From NCBI GenBank assembly GCA_037179335.1, contig JAKZHN010000004.1:496001-560000 (forward strand): a stretch of DNA of 64,000 nt. The letters run 5' to 3'. Source of the DNA: Cyclaneusma minus. Taxonomy: Eukaryota; Ascomycota; Leotiomycetes; Marthamycetales; Marthamycetaceae. Made by a program: the position numbers and the translations under genes. The notes under the pieces were generated by a model. That model had not been told where the DNA came from. It searched no databases and was given only the letters and a program-made list of their open reading frames with translations. Positions 62,201 through 64,000 of the stretch are shown in pieces. Position 1 is the stretch's first letter. Each line of letters begins with the position of its first letter.

Positions 62201-63924
62201 CAGCTGCCAAGCTCCTGCAGGTCGCAAAGGACGAGTATGAAGCCAAGTACAACGAAGCCATGGCTACTTCCAAAGATCACAGTGAGACATTTGAGTCCTT
62301 GCGTGAGGCCATCTCTGCTTCTGCTGGTATGAAGAACATGCTTGAACGCAAGCTGGACGAAGAGCGTGCTCAAAGGGAGATAACCGAAGAGAAGCTACGC
62401 AAGCTCAAGGCTGAACATGAAGACCGTACCGCCGAGCTTGAGGCAGCTACCCGCAAACTCCGTGATGCTGAAGAGCTTGTTGAGCATCATGCCAACGAGG
62501 CACGCACCCACCGCGAAGCTGTACTTGCAGGTCTCGACAGGAATGTCGTCAGAGATGCATCTGCTAGCTCCAATGCCAATGCCCAACGCATCGCAGTCCT
62601 GGAAGCTCAAGTTGAGTCTGCAAATGCTTTGGTTAAGAAATACCAAGCTGCTGCAGATACAGCCTCTGAGAAGCTACGCATGGCTGAAGAGCGGGTCGCT
62701 GGCCTGGAAGCATACCAAGAGCAAGTCAGTCGTGAGGACGTGGCTATCCGTAAGCAGCTCCAAGTTGCTCTGCGTGACACACAGAGTCTCCAAGCATTCA
62801 ATTCGGACCTCAAGCAACAGTTGGCGAAGTCACAACTTGAGACCAATGCTGTGGAGGTGCAGCATAACACTCTCAAGGGTCTACTTGGAGAGCGTGGTAT
62901 CAGTCCTATCAATGCCGCACGAGCGAGAACCATGTCTAGTCCTCGATCAGGCGCCGGCACTCCCGAATCTCGTGTGAAAGACCTCGAGCAACAGCTAGCT
63001 GTCAGCCTCTCGGAACAGCAAAACATGAAGTCCGCCCACGAGGAACAAATGCAAGCAGCCGAGAAAGCATATGTGGAGAAGATCACTGTGTTAGAGAGCG
63101 ACTACCAGTCTGCAGTACACTACGTAAAGGGCACCGAAAAGATGCTCAAGCGCATGAAAGACGAGCTCAGCAAATACAAAACCGACAACACCCGCATGAA
63201 AACCGAGCTCGCCGAAGCCGAAGAAAAACTCCAAGCCACTAAGGGTGCTCCAGCCCCTGGCGACTGGGAAGCCGAACGCATGGCTCTCTTCGCCAAGATC
63301 CAATCCCTCGAGGAAGACGTCCAGTCCGCCGGAGCAAAACTGGGAGCACAACTCCAGCAACTCCGCGCTGAACTGGAAGCCGCTGAACTTGATCGTGATC
63401 GCTTCAAGCGTGAGACTGAAGAGGCGCAAAGAGAATTGTCGCGGGCTGCTCAGGAGTCGAAAGCCAATTTGGATCAGCTGCAGCAAGAAAACACACGCCT
63501 CGAGCGCCGCGCACTCGACGCTGAGCAAAAGGTCTCACTGCTTCTCGACCAAGTGGAAAGTTCTGTAGACAACTACAGACGCCAAAGCCGCCTCATGCCC
63601 GACGCCGCGCTGGGACACAAGCGCCTGTCAGAAGACCATTCTGCTGCAAGTTCGATCTACGAAGGCGATGATAACAGCGGTCACAAATCGTTGAACAATC
63701 GCAATTCTGTAGCACTGGATTCTTTGGCGAGTGAGCTGGAAACATTGCGCACGCACTGGCAGACGACGAATAAGAACTATCGGTTGAGCAATACTTTTGA
63801 TTTTGAGAATGATGGGAGACAGGGGAAGGAGAGCATGGAGTTGACGGGAAAGGAGAGTATGGAGCTGAGTGGGAATTTGGCGGATTGGAGGAGGAGGTTG
63901 GAGGAGGACGAGAGTAGGAAGTGA
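59237..63924 (+). CDS. teaA: kelch-repeat cell-end marker, Tea1/Kel1 family
   Basis: Exons 59237-59509, 59577-59988, 60041-60323 and 60372-63924 (introns of 67, 52 and 48 nt) give 1506 aa, close to Aspergillus TeaA (about 1470 aa). Members ride microtubule plus ends to the hyphal tip and mark the site of polarised growth through membrane partners. The N-terminal 90 residues are Ser/Gly/Pro-rich and disordered. Kelch blades follow (about 130-430), with repeated G-G turns: Y-L-M-G-G, I-V-Y-G-G, Y-V-F-G-G twice, and V-L-G-G, each with a downstream W or Y and an R-x-G-H-S/A motif. A proline/glycine-rich linker (about 440-720) precedes a long heptad-rich coiled coil (about 730-1420) of A/E/K/L composition. 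All introns fall in the kelch half. Near the C-terminus a short E-S-M-E-L-T/S-G repeat occurs twice. Confidence 0.92.
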
Positions 63925-64000
63925 ACGCCGACGGGGGAGAAGGTTGGGGGGAATGTTATTTGAGGGGCCTGTCGGCTCACTAACTCCATGGTCGAAGCGA
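63925..64000. other. 3' flank of the kelch gene
   Basis: 76 bp to the window edge, probably 3' UTR; nothing else is visible. Confidence 0.5.

Overview
The window is nuclear DNA of a filamentous ascomycete (Pezizomycotina). The evidence is short GT-AG introns of about 48-60 nt, a Zn2Cys6 regulator, a LYS9-type saccharopine reductase, a KOG1/raptor gene, a TeaA-type kelch protein, and long AT-rich blocks in which transposon reading frames are ruined by C-to-T and G-to-A changes, as expected from repeat-induced point mutation (RIP). A Leotiomycete is plausible, but the sequence alone does not prove it.

Layout. 0-3.1 kb: two tandem paralogues with a DUF6590-like domain; the first is cut by the window edge. 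4.4-7.3 kb: a six-exon Zn2Cys6 transcription factor. 9.0-12.0 kb, minus strand: a PH-domain protein. 12-16.5 kb: no supportable gene. 16.5-17.9 kb: saccharopine dehydrogenase (LYS9). 18.15-22.6 and 41.25-46.1 kb: one tandem array of about 16 diverged units of roughly 600 bp. Each unit carries a CACGTG box and a TATA box, and the A-type units also show traces of a small intron; a remnant lies at 50.2 kb. 22.6-41.2 kb: an AT-rich retrotransposon nest that splits the array. It is a minus-strand Ty1/Copia element with 104-bp terminal repeats, interrupted by a second Copia element (about 165-bp LTRs) and by a plus-strand Ty3/Gypsy element (223-bp LTRs, 5-bp target duplication). 46.1-49.95 kb: a second decayed retroelement. 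51.0-56.1 kb, minus strand: KOG1, the TORC1 subunit. 59.2-63.9 kb, plus strand: a kelch/coiled-coil cell-end marker (TeaA/Tea1/Kel1 family).

How it fits together. The conserved genes are single-copy housekeeping or growth genes (lysine synthesis, TORC1 signalling, polarity). Between LYS9 and KOG1 lies an accessory block built by tandem amplification of a small promoter-bearing transcription unit and then broken by retrotransposons. If the Copia insertion is removed, the spacing between flanking TATA boxes returns to 616 bp, the normal period of the array. The array is the most unusual object in the window. I do not recognise it; it could be a decayed small-protein gene family or a family of non-coding RNA genes.
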